From JBJXGF01 sp046153015 (GTDB lineage: Bacteria > Actinomycetota > Acidimicrobiia > Acidimicrobiales > CAIXPF01), in NCBI GenBank assembly GCA_046153015.1, contig JBJXGF010000027.1, positions 1 to 40,492 on the forward strand: a stretch of 40,492 nucleotides of DNA, given 5' to 3'. The stretch's first letter is position 1. Every line of letters begins with the position of its first letter. The notes beneath the pieces are model-generated. The model saw only the letters and a list, made by a program, of their open reading frames with translations, did not search any database and was not told the origin of the DNA. The translations under genes were made by a program, and so were the position numbers. This document shows positions 20,205 to 28,264 of this stretch, piece by piece.

Positions 20205-20871
20205 GACCGACACGGAGGCGGCGGCGCCGAGCGACGAGCGCCGGGAGGCGCTGCTCGCCGGCCTCACCGAGGCGCTCGGCGATGCCGTGGCCGCGCACCA
20301 TCTCGACGCCGGCCGCGACCTCGTGGTCCGGGTCGACACCGCCGCCTGGCAGGAGGCGGCCCGGGCGGCGCGCGATCGCCTGGGCTTCGCCTACTTCAGC
20401 TTCCTGTCGGCGATCGACTGGCTGCCCTCGCCCTACGGGCGGGGGATGGACTCCGAGGTCGACAACGAGCTGTCCGGCGCCGTGCCGAAGGACCCCGGCG
20501 AGATGGCGTTGGGGGTCACCGGCGGCTCGTCGCGGTTCCAGGTGCTGGCCCGGCTGCACTCGCTGCGGCGGGGCGTGGGGCTCACCCTCAAGGCCGACGT
20601 GCCCGAGGAGACGATGGCGGTCGACTCGTGGTCGGGCCTCTACGCCGGCGCCAACTGGCACGAGCGCGAGTGCTGGGAGATGTTCGGCATCACCTTCGTC
20701 GGCCACCCCGGCCTGCGTCACCTCTACCTGCCCGGCGACTTCGAGGGGCACCCGCTGCGCAAGGACTTCCCGCTCCTCGCCCGTCACGTGAAGCCCTGGC
20801 CCGGGATCGTCGACGTCGAGGCCATGCCCGGCGTCGCCGACGAGGGCGAGGCCGAGGGAGGCGATCAGTGA
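20191..20871 (+). CDS. nuoC: Complex I subunit C of the second enzyme
   Basis: This 226-residue scaffold subunit carries the 30 kDa-family signature HERECWEMFGITFVGHPGL followed by GHPLRKDF. It is ~50 residues longer than the first copy because of a different N-terminus and a glycine-rich insert around residues 75-110. The likely start is a TTG at 20191 with GGGGAG about 5 bases upstream; the gene begins within nuoB. The C-terminus is acidic. The stop shares one base with nuoD. NuoC and NuoD are separate here, not fused as in E. coli. Confidence 0.92.
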   Translation: MSSAETDTEAAAPSDERREALLAGLTEALGDAVAAHHLDAGRDLVVRVDTAAWQEAARAARDRLGFAYFSFLSAIDWLPSPYGRGMDSEVDNELSGAVPKDPGEMALGVTGGSSRFQVLARLHSLRRGVGLTLKADVPEETMAVDSWSGLYAGANWHERECWEMFGITFVGHPGLRHLYLPGDFEGHPLRKDFPLLARHVKPWPGIVDVEAMPGVADEGEAEGGDQ

Positions 20872-22043
20872 TGGTGGCGATCTCCGAACGGCAGCAGCTC
20901 GCCTACATCTCCAGCGTGGCCGCCGAGAGCCGCGTGAACCTCGAGATCGAGACCGAGGGCATGACCCTCAACATCGGTCCGCAGCACCCGGCCACGCACG
21001 GCACGCTGCGCATCATCGTCAAGCTGGACGGCGAGCAGGTGGTGGCGGCCGACCCCGTGCCCGGCTACATGCACCGGGGCTACGAGAAGCTGACCGAGGT
21101 CCGCACCTACCCGCAGGTCACCACGCTGGTCAACCGCATCGACTGGCTCGGCAGCTTCGCCAACGAGGTGCCGTTCATCCTGGCCGCCGAGCGGCTGATG
21201 GACATCGAGGCGCCGCCGCGCGCCCAGTTCATTCGCACGATCCTCTTCGAGCTGTCCCGCATCGCCAACATCACGCTGTTCCTCGGCGACATGGCCGTGC
21301 AGCTCGGCGCGGTGACCCCGGTGTTCTACGCGTTCCGAGATCGCGAGCACGTGCTCAACCAGATCGAGGCGGTCACCGGCGGCCGCTTCCACCCGAACTT
21401 CGACCGCATCGGCGGTCTGAAGGACGACCTGCCGAAGGGCTGGATCGCCGAGACCAAGGCCGTGCTCGACAAGATCCGCACCTTCTGCGACGTGATCGAC
21501 GAGCTGGCGCTCGGCAACGAGATCCTCCAGAAGCGCACCCGCGGGATCGGGGTCATCCCACCCGAGGTCGCGCTGTCCTACGGGCTCTCCGGCGCCAACC
21601 TCCGGGCCAGCGGCGTCGACTGGGACCTGCGCCGCGACTACAACGCCGGGCTCGTCTACGACAAGGTCGACTGGAAGGTCTGGACCCATCCCGACGGCGA
21701 CTCCTACGCCCGCTACTGGGTGCGTCTGCAGGAGACCCGCGAGGCCTGCAACATTCTCGACCAGCTGCTCGACAAGATCCCCTCCGGCCCGGTGATGGCG
21801 AAGGTGCCCCGCATCATCAAGGTCCCCGAGGGCGAGGCGTGGGTCTCCACCGAGAACCCGCTCGGGGAGATGGGCTATTACGTGGTGTCCAAGGGAGACC
21901 TCACGCCGTTCCGGGTCAAGATCCGCTCCGCCAGCTTCAACAACATCTCGATCTGCCCGTGGCTGCTGCGCGGCGTGTTCGTGCCCGACATCATCACGAT
22001 CCTCGGAAGCCTGTACTTCATCCTCGGGGACATCGACCGGTGA
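20871..22043 (+). CDS. nuoD: Complex I subunit D of the second enzyme, unusual quinone site
   Basis: The 390-residue NuoD has the GPQHPATHG loop with H39 and H43 but carries W92 in RIDWLGS where nearly all complex I enzymes have the quinone-binding tyrosine (49 residues after the second His, as in T. thermophilus Y87). It contains YMHRGYEK with R69, the position dimethylated in mitochondrial NDUFS2. The C-terminus GDIDR is typical of the family. Overall it is clearly divergent from the copy at 4996, so this is an old duplication or separate acquisition rather than a recent copy. ATG at 20871 overlaps the nuoC stop; the GTG of nuoH overlaps its end by 4 bases. Confidence 0.95.
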   Translation: MVAISERQQLAYISSVAAESRVNLEIETEGMTLNIGPQHPATHGTLRIIVKLDGEQVVAADPVPGYMHRGYEKLTEVRTYPQVTTLVNRIDWLGSFANEVPFILAAERLMDIEAPPRAQFIRTILFELSRIANITLFLGDMAVQLGAVTPVFYAFRDREHVLNQIEAVTGGRFHPNFDRIGGLKDDLPKGWIAETKAVLDKIRTFCDVIDELALGNEILQKRTRGIGVIPPEVALSYGLSGANLRASGVDWDLRRDYNAGLVYDKVDWKVWTHPDGDSYARYWVRLQETREACNILDQLLDKIPSGPVMAKVPRIIKVPEGEAWVSTENPLGEMGYYVVSKGDLTPFRVKIRSASFNNISICPWLLRGVFVPDIITILGSLYFILGDIDR

Positions 22044-23068
22044 CGCTCGCGATCACGCTCGCCTACTGGCAGCAGACGGTCATCAAGCTGCTGGTCGTCG
22101 CCATCGTGGTGCCGACCGCCGCGTTGATCCTCGGCTACGTGTTCCTGCTCAAGATCATGAGCTTCATGCAGAGCCGGCTCGGCCCCATGGAGGCCGGCCC
22201 CTTCGGCGTCCTCCAGCTCGTGGCCGACGGCGCGAAGTTCATCCAGAAAGAAGACATCTTCCCGGCCAAGGCCGACCGGTTCGTGTTCGCCGCCGCGCCG
22301 GTGGTGGTGATGCTCTCCACGTTCTTCCTCTACGTGGTGCTGCCCGCCGGGCCCGACGCGGTGGTCTCGAACCTCGACACCGGGATCTTCTACGCCCTGG
22401 CCGTGTCGTCGGTGTCGGTGATCGGCATCCTCATGGCCGGGTGGGCGTCGGCCAACAAGTACTCGCTCCTCGGCGGGCTCCGGGCCGCCGGCCAGCTGAT
22501 CGCCTACGAGCTGCCGCTCGTGCTCTCCGTGATCGGGGTGGTCATCCAGGCCGAATCGCTCAACCTGAACACGATCGTCACCAAGCAGGCCGAGATGCGC
22601 ATGCTGGGCATCCCCGGCATCGGGTTCCCGTTCATCGTCACCCAGGTCGTGGGCTTCGTGGTGTTCATGGTCGCCATCCAGGCCGAGCTCACCCAGCCGC
22701 CCTTCGACATGCCGGTCGCCGAGTCCGAGATCGTGGGCGGCTACCAGGTGGAGTACACGGGCTTCCGCTTCCTCTTCTTCTTCATGGGCGAGTTCGGCAC
22801 GGCATTCGCCTTCGCCGGGATCGCGTCGGTGCTGTTCCTCGGCGGTTGGTGGCTGCCCGGCTTCGATGCCGACTCCAACGTGCTCAACGTGCTCGGCCCC
22901 GTGATCCTGCTCGCCAAGGTGATGCTGATCTCGTTCCTGATCTTCTGGGTGCGCTTCACCTACCCGCGTTTCCGGGAGGACCAGCTGCAAACCTTTGCCT
23001 GGAAGTACCTGATCCCGATCTCGCTGGCCAACATCGCGGTCACCAGCGTGGCCAAGGTGGTGTTCTGA
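22040..23068 (+). CDS. nuoH: Complex I subunit H of the second enzyme
   Basis: NuoH of 342 residues with about eight helices. It retains RLGPMEAGPFGVLQLVADG, the EDIFPAKADR loop and the acidic segment AELTQPPFDMPVAESEIVGG, where the usual N-R before PPFD is T-Q. The latter loop lines the quinone tunnel and the link to the pumps. The start is a GTG at 22040 that overlaps the nuoD stop (GTGA). It comes directly after nuoD because nuoE, nuoF and nuoG are missing from this cluster. nuoI follows after 1 base. Confidence 0.95.
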   Translation: MTLAITLAYWQQTVIKLLVVAIVVPTAALILGYVFLLKIMSFMQSRLGPMEAGPFGVLQLVADGAKFIQKEDIFPAKADRFVFAAAPVVVMLSTFFLYVVLPAGPDAVVSNLDTGIFYALAVSSVSVIGILMAGWASANKYSLLGGLRAAGQLIAYELPLVLSVIGVVIQAESLNLNTIVTKQAEMRMLGIPGIGFPFIVTQVVGFVVFMVAIQAELTQPPFDMPVAESEIVGGYQVEYTGFRFLFFFMGEFGTAFAFAGIASVLFLGGWWLPGFDADSNVLNVLGPVILLAKVMLISFLIFWVRFTYPRFREDQLQTFAWKYLIPISLANIAVTSVAKVVF

Positions 23069-23069
23069 G

Positions 23070-23558
23070 ATGCCTGCGGTTCCCGGCCTGATCAAGGGCC
23101 TCGGCATCACGTTCAAGGAGATGCTGCGGCCGAAGGTGACCGTGCAGTACCCCCACGTGAAAGAGGACCCGCCGGCGCGGGCCCGGGGCGTGATCGCCCT
23201 GCACGAGGAGAACTGCACGGCCTGCATGCTCTGCGCCCGCGAGTGTCCGGACTGGTGCATCTTCATCGAGGCGCACAAGACCCTCGCCCCGCCCCGCCGG
23301 GAGGGGGGCAAGCCCCGCCAACGCAACGCGCTCGACCGCTTCGACATCGACTTCGCGCTGTGCATGTACTGCGGGATCTGCGTTGAGGTGTGCCCATTCG
23401 ATGCGCTGTTCTGGAGCCCCGAGTACGAGTTCTCCGAGCTTCGGATCGCCGACCTGCTCCATGACAAGACCCGGCTGGGGGAGTGGATGCACACGGTGCC
23501 CGAGTTCGAGGCGTACGAGGCCGGCTCCGAGGCCAAGGTCAAGAAGGTCCCGAGGTAG
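23070..23558 (+). CDS. nuoI: Complex I subunit I of the second enzyme (two 4Fe-4S clusters)
   Basis: NuoI of 162 residues with both ferredoxin motifs: C49, C52, C55 and C59 in CTACMLCARECP, and C98, C101, C104 and C108 in CMYCGICVEVCP. In an enzyme without NuoEFG this subunit would be the most exposed electron entry point, as in ferredoxin-using relatives such as the cyanobacterial NDH-1 complex; that role here is an inference. A basic N-terminus and a C-terminal extension of ~40 residues ending in Lys/Arg are visible. nuoJ follows after 9 bases. Confidence 0.95.
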   Translation: MPAVPGLIKGLGITFKEMLRPKVTVQYPHVKEDPPARARGVIALHEENCTACMLCARECPDWCIFIEAHKTLAPPRREGGKPRQRNALDRFDIDFALCMYCGICVEVCPFDALFWSPEYEFSELRIADLLHDKTRLGEWMHTVPEFEAYEAGSEAKVKKVPR

Positions 23559-23567
23559 GCCCGGCCG

Positions 23568-24062
23568 ATGGTCGCCCAGAACATCTTCTTCGCCATCATC
23601 GCCGCGGCGATGATCATCGCCGCCGTGCGGGTGGTCACCACCCGCAACGTGGTGCACGCCGCGCTCTACCTGGTGTTGGTGCTGGCGGGGGTGGCCGCCC
23701 AGTTCATCCTGCTCCTCGCGGAGTTCGTGGCGATCGTGCAGGTGCTCGTCTACATCGGCGCGGTGGTCGTGCTGTTCCTCTTCGGCATCATGCTCACCCG
23801 CGCCCGCATCGGCCAGGACGTCGACCTCGACAACGACCGCCGCTGGATCGCCGGCATCACTGCGCTCGGCCTCTTCGGCGTGATGGGCTACACCTTGTGG
23901 GACGCGTTCGAGGACACGGAGCTGCCGAGCAACCCGGTGGTGCAGCGCACCGCCGAGGTGAGCGACTCGATCTTCTCCACCTACCTGATCGCGTTCGAGG
24001 CGGTGTCGATCCTGCTCCTCGCGGCGCTGATCGGCGCCATCGCCATCGGGCGCAAGGAATAG
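23568..24062 (+). CDS. nuoJ: Complex I subunit J of the second enzyme
   Basis: This 164-residue membrane subunit has the NuoJ signature NVVHAALYLVLVLAGVAAQF followed by FVAIVQVLVYIGAVVVLFLF, which covers the flexible third helix with its tyrosine. Five helices are predicted. It is the usual neighbour of nuoK, from which it is separated by 40 bases, the widest gap inside the second operon; the gap holds GGAGG-like purine stretches but no hairpin. Confidence 0.94.
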   Translation: MVAQNIFFAIIAAAMIIAAVRVVTTRNVVHAALYLVLVLAGVAAQFILLLAEFVAIVQVLVYIGAVVVLFLFGIMLTRARIGQDVDLDNDRRWIAGITALGLFGVMGYTLWDAFEDTELPSNPVVQRTAEVSDSIFSTYLIAFEAVSILLLAALIGAIAIGRKE

Positions 24063-24102
24063 CCCGGACCCGCGAACGGACAGGCAAGGAGGCCCGCGCC
24101 GC

Positions 24103-24402
24103 ATGTGGCTGAACCAGTTCCTCTTCCTCGCCGCGGTGCTCTTCTGCATCGGCGTGTACGGCGTGCTCGCGCGTAAGAACGGCGTGATGGTGCTCATGTC
24201 GATCGAGCTGATCCTCAACGCGGTCAACATCAACCTCGTGGCCTTCGGCGCGTTCCACGCGAACGTGGCCGGGCAGGTGTTCGCCCTGTTCGTCATCGCC
24301 ATCGCCGCCGCCGAGGTCGGCGTGGGGCTGGCCATCGTCCTGCTCATCTACCGCAATCGCATGAGCATCGACCTCGAAGAGGCCGCGCTCATGCGCGGAT
24401 GA
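24103..24402 (+). CDS. nuoK: Complex I subunit K of the second enzyme
   Basis: NuoK of 99 residues with three helices. The two membrane glutamates appear in SIELILNAVNINLVAFG and AAAEVGVGLAIVLLIYR. AAGGAGG at 24087-24093 is a ribosome binding site ahead of the ATG at 24103. The stop lies 11 bases before the preferred start of nuoL. Confidence 0.95.
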   Translation: MWLNQFLFLAAVLFCIGVYGVLARKNGVMVLMSIELILNAVNINLVAFGAFHANVAGQVFALFVIAIAAAEVGVGLAIVLLIYRNRMSIDLEEAALMRG

Positions 24403-24413
24403 GGAAAGGCGCC

Positions 24414-26702
24414 ATGACCCTGCTCCTCGCCGCCGAAGAGGCCGAGCACGCCGCCGCCGCATCCGCCGGCTGGGTGCTCGAGCACGCGTGGATCATCCCC
24501 CTGATCCCCTTCGTGTCGTTCTGGTTCATCCTGTTTTTCGGGAAGAAGCTGGGCCGCAGCCTGCCGCTCAAGGGCGCCGAGATCGGCATCCTCGCCGTCG
24601 GGGCCAGCCTGGTGCTCTCGCTCGCCGCCGGGCTCCAGTGGATCGATCACGTCAACAGCTCCGAATCCACGGAGGCCGAGCACGCCCTGGCCGCCTCCCC
24701 CACCGCGCCGGTCGCCGAAGAAGAGGAGGAGGGCGATCACGGCGCCTCCGTCACCGCCGCCGCGGAGGAGGAAGGGGCCGCCAAAGCGGACCACGCCGTG
24801 GCCCCCGTGCACCGCACCTGGACGTGGTTCGAGTCGGGCGGGCACGAGTTCAAGGTCGGGATCCTGGTCGACGGCCTCTCGGTGATGATGCTGATCGTCG
24901 TCACGATCGTGTCGTTCCTCGTGCACATCTACTCCACCGACTACGTGGGGGGCGACCGGCGCTACACGCACTTCTTCGCCTTCCTGTCGCTGTTCACCGC
25001 GTCGATGCTGGCCCTCGTGATCAGCGCCAACACCGTGCAGTTCCTCACGGCGTGGGAGCTGGTCGGCGTCTGCTCGTTCGCGCTGATCGGCCACTGGTGG
25101 GAGGACAAGAAGAACAGCGACGCCGCCCTCAAGGCCTTCATCACCAACCGCGTGGGCGACGTGGGGCTCATCGTCGGGGTGAGCATCCTGTTCTTCACCG
25201 CCGGCGGCGGGCGCACGTTCGACATCCTCGACCAGAACGTGGCCGCCCTCACCGGAGTGAACATCGCCGGCGGCTCGGTGAGCCACACCGCGCTCACGGT
25301 CGCGTCGCTCTGCCTGATCGCCGCGGTGATGTCGAAGTCGGGCCAGTTCATCCTGCACACCTGGCTGCCCGACGCGATGGCCGGCCCCACGCCCGTGTCG
25401 GCGCTGATCCACGCCGCCACCATGGTCGTGGCCGGCGTCTTCATGGTCGCCCGGCTCTACGGCGTCTTCTGGTCGGGCCTGGCCATCCCCGGCAGCTCGA
25501 TCAACTTCCTCGCCTGGACGGGCGCGATCACCACGATGGTGGGCGGGTCGCTGGCCTTCGTGCAACGCGACATCAAGCGGGTGCTGGCCTACTCGACCGT
25601 GTCGCAGCTCGGCTACATGGTCATGGCCCTCGGCGTCGGCGCCTGGACCGCCGCCACCTTCCATCTCTTCACCCACGCCTTCTTCAAGGCCTGCCTGTTC
25701 CTCGGCTCCGGCTCGGTGAGCAACGCCGTGCACCACAGCTTCGACATGAAGTCAGACATGGGCGGGCTGAAGAAGTACATGCCCAAGACCCACGCCACGT
25801 TCCTCGTGGGCACCATGGCGCTGGCCGGCGTGCCGCTGTTCTCGGGCTTCTGGTCCAAGGACGAGATCCTGGCCGGCACCGGGGGGCTCGGCCTCTCGGT
25901 CGGCGACGCGGTCGGCAACTACCACCTGATGCTGGTGATGGGCCTGATCACCGGCGGCATGACCGCGGCGTACATGACCCGCTGCTACTACCTCACCTTC
26001 TGCGGCGAGTACCGCGGCCATGGCGTGCCCCATGAGCAGGGCCCACGCATAACGGTCCCGCTTATGATCCTCGCCGGCCTGAGCTTCGTGACCGTGTTCG
26101 CCAACATCCCCGGCAACTTCGACTTCGTGCCCGAGGGCGCCCGGCTCCGCTTCGAGCACTTCGTCGAGCCGAAGGGCGACTACTTCCCCGCCCTCTCCCA
26201 CGCCGAGTTCAGCCCGATCGTGGCGCTGCTCTCGCTGGTGGCCGCCGGCGCGGCGTTCGCGCTCGCGTATCAGTACTACTTCGTGAAGGTGCTGCAGCGA
26301 GGCCCGAAGCTGACCGAGCTCCCGAACGGGCTTACCAGCCGCAACCGCCTCGCGGCGTGGGGCCTGGACCTGCTCAAGAACAAGTACTACCTCGACCACC
26401 TGTACTTCGGGATCGTCAAGTTCGTGAAGCTGCCCCTCGCCGCGGCGGTGAACCGCTTCAACAAGCAGGTGCTCGACGGCGTGGTCGACGGAGCGGGCAA
26501 GACGGCGGTGGTCGGCGGCCACTACGTCTACAACTACCTCGACCAGAAGGTCGTCGACGGCGTGGTCAACGGCTCGGGCAGCGGGGCCGAGGGCTCGGGG
26601 CAGTTCCTGCGGCGGATCCAGTCCGGCCGGATCCAGCAGTACGCCGCGCTCATGTTCGCCGCCGCCGCGCTCCTTGCCGGCATGTTCATCGCGTTCGTAT
26701 AG
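24414..26702 (+). CDS. nuoL: Complex I subunit L of the second enzyme, acidic loop insertion
   Basis: NuoL of 762 residues, an antiporter-like pump. E215 lies in TAWELVGVCSFALIGHWW and K308 in SKSGQFILHTWLPDA; the GPTPVSALIHAATMVV signature follows. A hydrophilic acidic insert (about residues 82-132, with runs of Glu and Ala) sits in the loop after the second helix, before the HEFKVGILVDGLS segment. The Ala-rich block of the first NuoL is absent. The ATG at 24414 is preferred because GAGG at 24401-24404 is correctly spaced for it. An ATG at 24399, which overlaps the nuoK stop, would add five residues but would place that site inside the gene. The C-terminus includes the long lateral helix and a final membrane helix. 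Confidence 0.93.
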   Translation: MTLLLAAEEAEHAAAASAGWVLEHAWIIPLIPFVSFWFILFFGKKLGRSLPLKGAEIGILAVGASLVLSLAAGLQWIDHVNSSESTEAEHALAASPTAPVAEEEEEGDHGASVTAAAEEEGAAKADHAVAPVHRTWTWFESGGHEFKVGILVDGLSVMMLIVVTIVSFLVHIYSTDYVGGDRRYTHFFAFLSLFTASMLALVISANTVQFLTAWELVGVCSFALIGHWWEDKKNSDAALKAFITNRVGDVGLIVGVSILFFTAGGGRTFDILDQNVAALTGVNIAGGSVSHTALTVASLCLIAAVMSKSGQFILHTWLPDAMAGPTPVSALIHAATMVVAGVFMVARLYGVFWSGLAIPGSSINFLAWTGAITTMVGGSLAFVQRDIKRVLAYSTVSQLGYMVMALGVGAWTAATFHLFTHAFFKACLFLGSGSVSNAVHHSFDMKSDMGGLKKYMPKTHATFLVGTMALAGVPLFSGFWSKDEILAGTGGLGLSVGDAVGNYHLMLVMGLITGGMTAAYMTRCYYLTFCGEYRGHGVPHEQGPRITVPLMILAGLSFVTVFANIPGNFDFVPEGARLRFEHFVEPKGDYFPALSHAEFSPIVALLSLVAAGAAFALAYQYYFVKVLQRGPKLTELPNGLTSRNRLAAWGLDLLKNKYYLDHLYFGIVKFVKLPLAAAVNRFNKQVLDGVVDGAGKTAVVGGHYVYNYLDQKVVDGVVNGSGSGAEGSGQFLRRIQSGRIQQYAALMFAAAALLAGMFIAFV

Positions 26703-26725
26703 GCCGAGGGGAGACGAGAGCTGCC

Positions 26726-28255
26726 ATGAAAGACCTGCTCGACGGCTGGGGGCTGACCGTCGCCGTGTTCCTGCCCCTCGTGGGCGCGGCGCTGCTCATG
26801 CTCATCCCCAAGGCGCAGGAGGAGGCGCACAAGGCAGTCGCGCTGCTGACCACGCTGGCCACCGCCGCGGTCGGGGTCGCGCTCCTCGCCAACTTCGACT
26901 TCGACCGCAGCCAGGACCTGCAGTTCGTGGTGGACAAGGGCTGGATCGACATCATCCGCAGCCGCTACACGATCGGCATCGACGGCATCGCATTGCCGCT
27001 GCTGCTGCTCACGCTGCTGATCACCCCGCTCGTGATCATCTACTCGTGGAACCACTTCCCCGAGCCCCACAACCCCCAGGCCTTCCTCATCCTCATCCTG
27101 GTGCTGCACACCGGCATGATCGGCACGTTCGTGGCCCAGGACCTGATCCTGTTCTTCGTGTTCTTCGAGGTCGTGCTGTTGCCGATGTACTTCATGATCG
27201 GCGTGTGGGGCGGGGAGGAACGCCAGTACGCCTCGATCAAGTTCTTCCTTTACACGCTGTTCGGCTCGGCGTTGATGATCCTCAGCTTCCTCGCCCTGTT
27301 CTTCTCCACCGGCGCCGAGACCTTCAACATCGTGGAGCTGGCCAACCAGGTGGCGGCCCTGGACATCGCCCGCACCACCCAGCTGCTGATCTTCGGCGGG
27401 ATGTTCATGGGGTTCGGCATCAAGGTGCCGATGTTCCCGTTCCACACCTGGCTGCCCGACGCCCACACCCAGGCGCCCACGCAGGGCTCGGTGATCCTCG
27501 CCGCGGTGCTGCTCAAGCTGGGCACCTATGGCTTCGTGCGGATCGCGTTGCCGATCCTGCCCGAGGCCGCCCGCGAGTGGGCTCCCTACATCGGAGCGCT
27601 GGCCTGCGTCGGCATCATCTACGGCGCGCGCGGCTGCCTCGCCCAGACCGACCTGAAACGACTCATCGCGTTCTCGTCGGTGGCGCACATGGGCTTCGTC
27701 ATGCTGGGCATCTCCACCCTCACCGATTTCGGCATCAACGCCGCGATCTTCGGCATGGTGGCGCACGGGCTCATCACCGGGATGCTGTTCTTCATCGCCG
27801 GGTCGATGAAGGAGCGGTATCACACCCTGGAGATCCGCAAGATGGGCGGGATGCTGCTCCAGGCGCCCAAGCTCGGCTGGATGCTCGGCTTTTGCGCCAT
27901 GGCCTCGCTCGGCCTGCCCGGCCTCGCCGGGTTCTGGGGTGAGTTCCCCGCCATCCTGTCGGCCTACAACCCGGCGCCGGGTCTGTCGTTCGGGCTGTTC
28001 CGCGTCTACATGTTCGTGGCCGCGCTCGGCACCGTCCTGGCCGCCGGCTACCTGCTCTGGATGCTCCAGCGGGCGGCCTTCGGCACGCCCAAGGAGGAGT
28101 TCGCCCACGAGCACATCCACGACGTGCACCCCGCGGAGTACATCGCCTGGGCGCCGCTGCTGCTGCTGATCCTGGTGCTCGGCTTCTTCCCCAACCTGAT
28201 CTTCCGCACCACCGACAGCGCGGTCACCATGATGGCCCAGGCGCTCGGGGCGTAG
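26726..28255 (+). CDS. nuoM: Complex I subunit M of the second enzyme
   Basis: NuoM of 509 residues with about 14 helices. The pump glutamate lies in FVFFEVVLLPMYFMIGVWG and the lysine in GIKVPMFPFHTWLPDAHTQ, followed by APTQGSVILAAVLLKLGTYG. The normal family length and the absence of a C-terminal acidic tail distinguish it from the copy at 15994. A GAGGGGAG purine stretch precedes the ATG. nuoN follows after 9 bases with a GTG start. Confidence 0.96.
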   Translation: MKDLLDGWGLTVAVFLPLVGAALLMLIPKAQEEAHKAVALLTTLATAAVGVALLANFDFDRSQDLQFVVDKGWIDIIRSRYTIGIDGIALPLLLLTLLITPLVIIYSWNHFPEPHNPQAFLILILVLHTGMIGTFVAQDLILFFVFFEVVLLPMYFMIGVWGGEERQYASIKFFLYTLFGSALMILSFLALFFSTGAETFNIVELANQVAALDIARTTQLLIFGGMFMGFGIKVPMFPFHTWLPDAHTQAPTQGSVILAAVLLKLGTYGFVRIALPILPEAAREWAPYIGALACVGIIYGARGCLAQTDLKRLIAFSSVAHMGFVMLGISTLTDFGINAAIFGMVAHGLITGMLFFIAGSMKERYHTLEIRKMGGMLLQAPKLGWMLGFCAMASLGLPGLAGFWGEFPAILSAYNPAPGLSFGLFRVYMFVAALGTVLAAGYLLWMLQRAAFGTPKEEFAHEHIHDVHPAEYIAWAPLLLLILVLGFFPNLIFRTTDSAVTMMAQALGA

Positions 28256-28264
28256 GGCGGCCTC

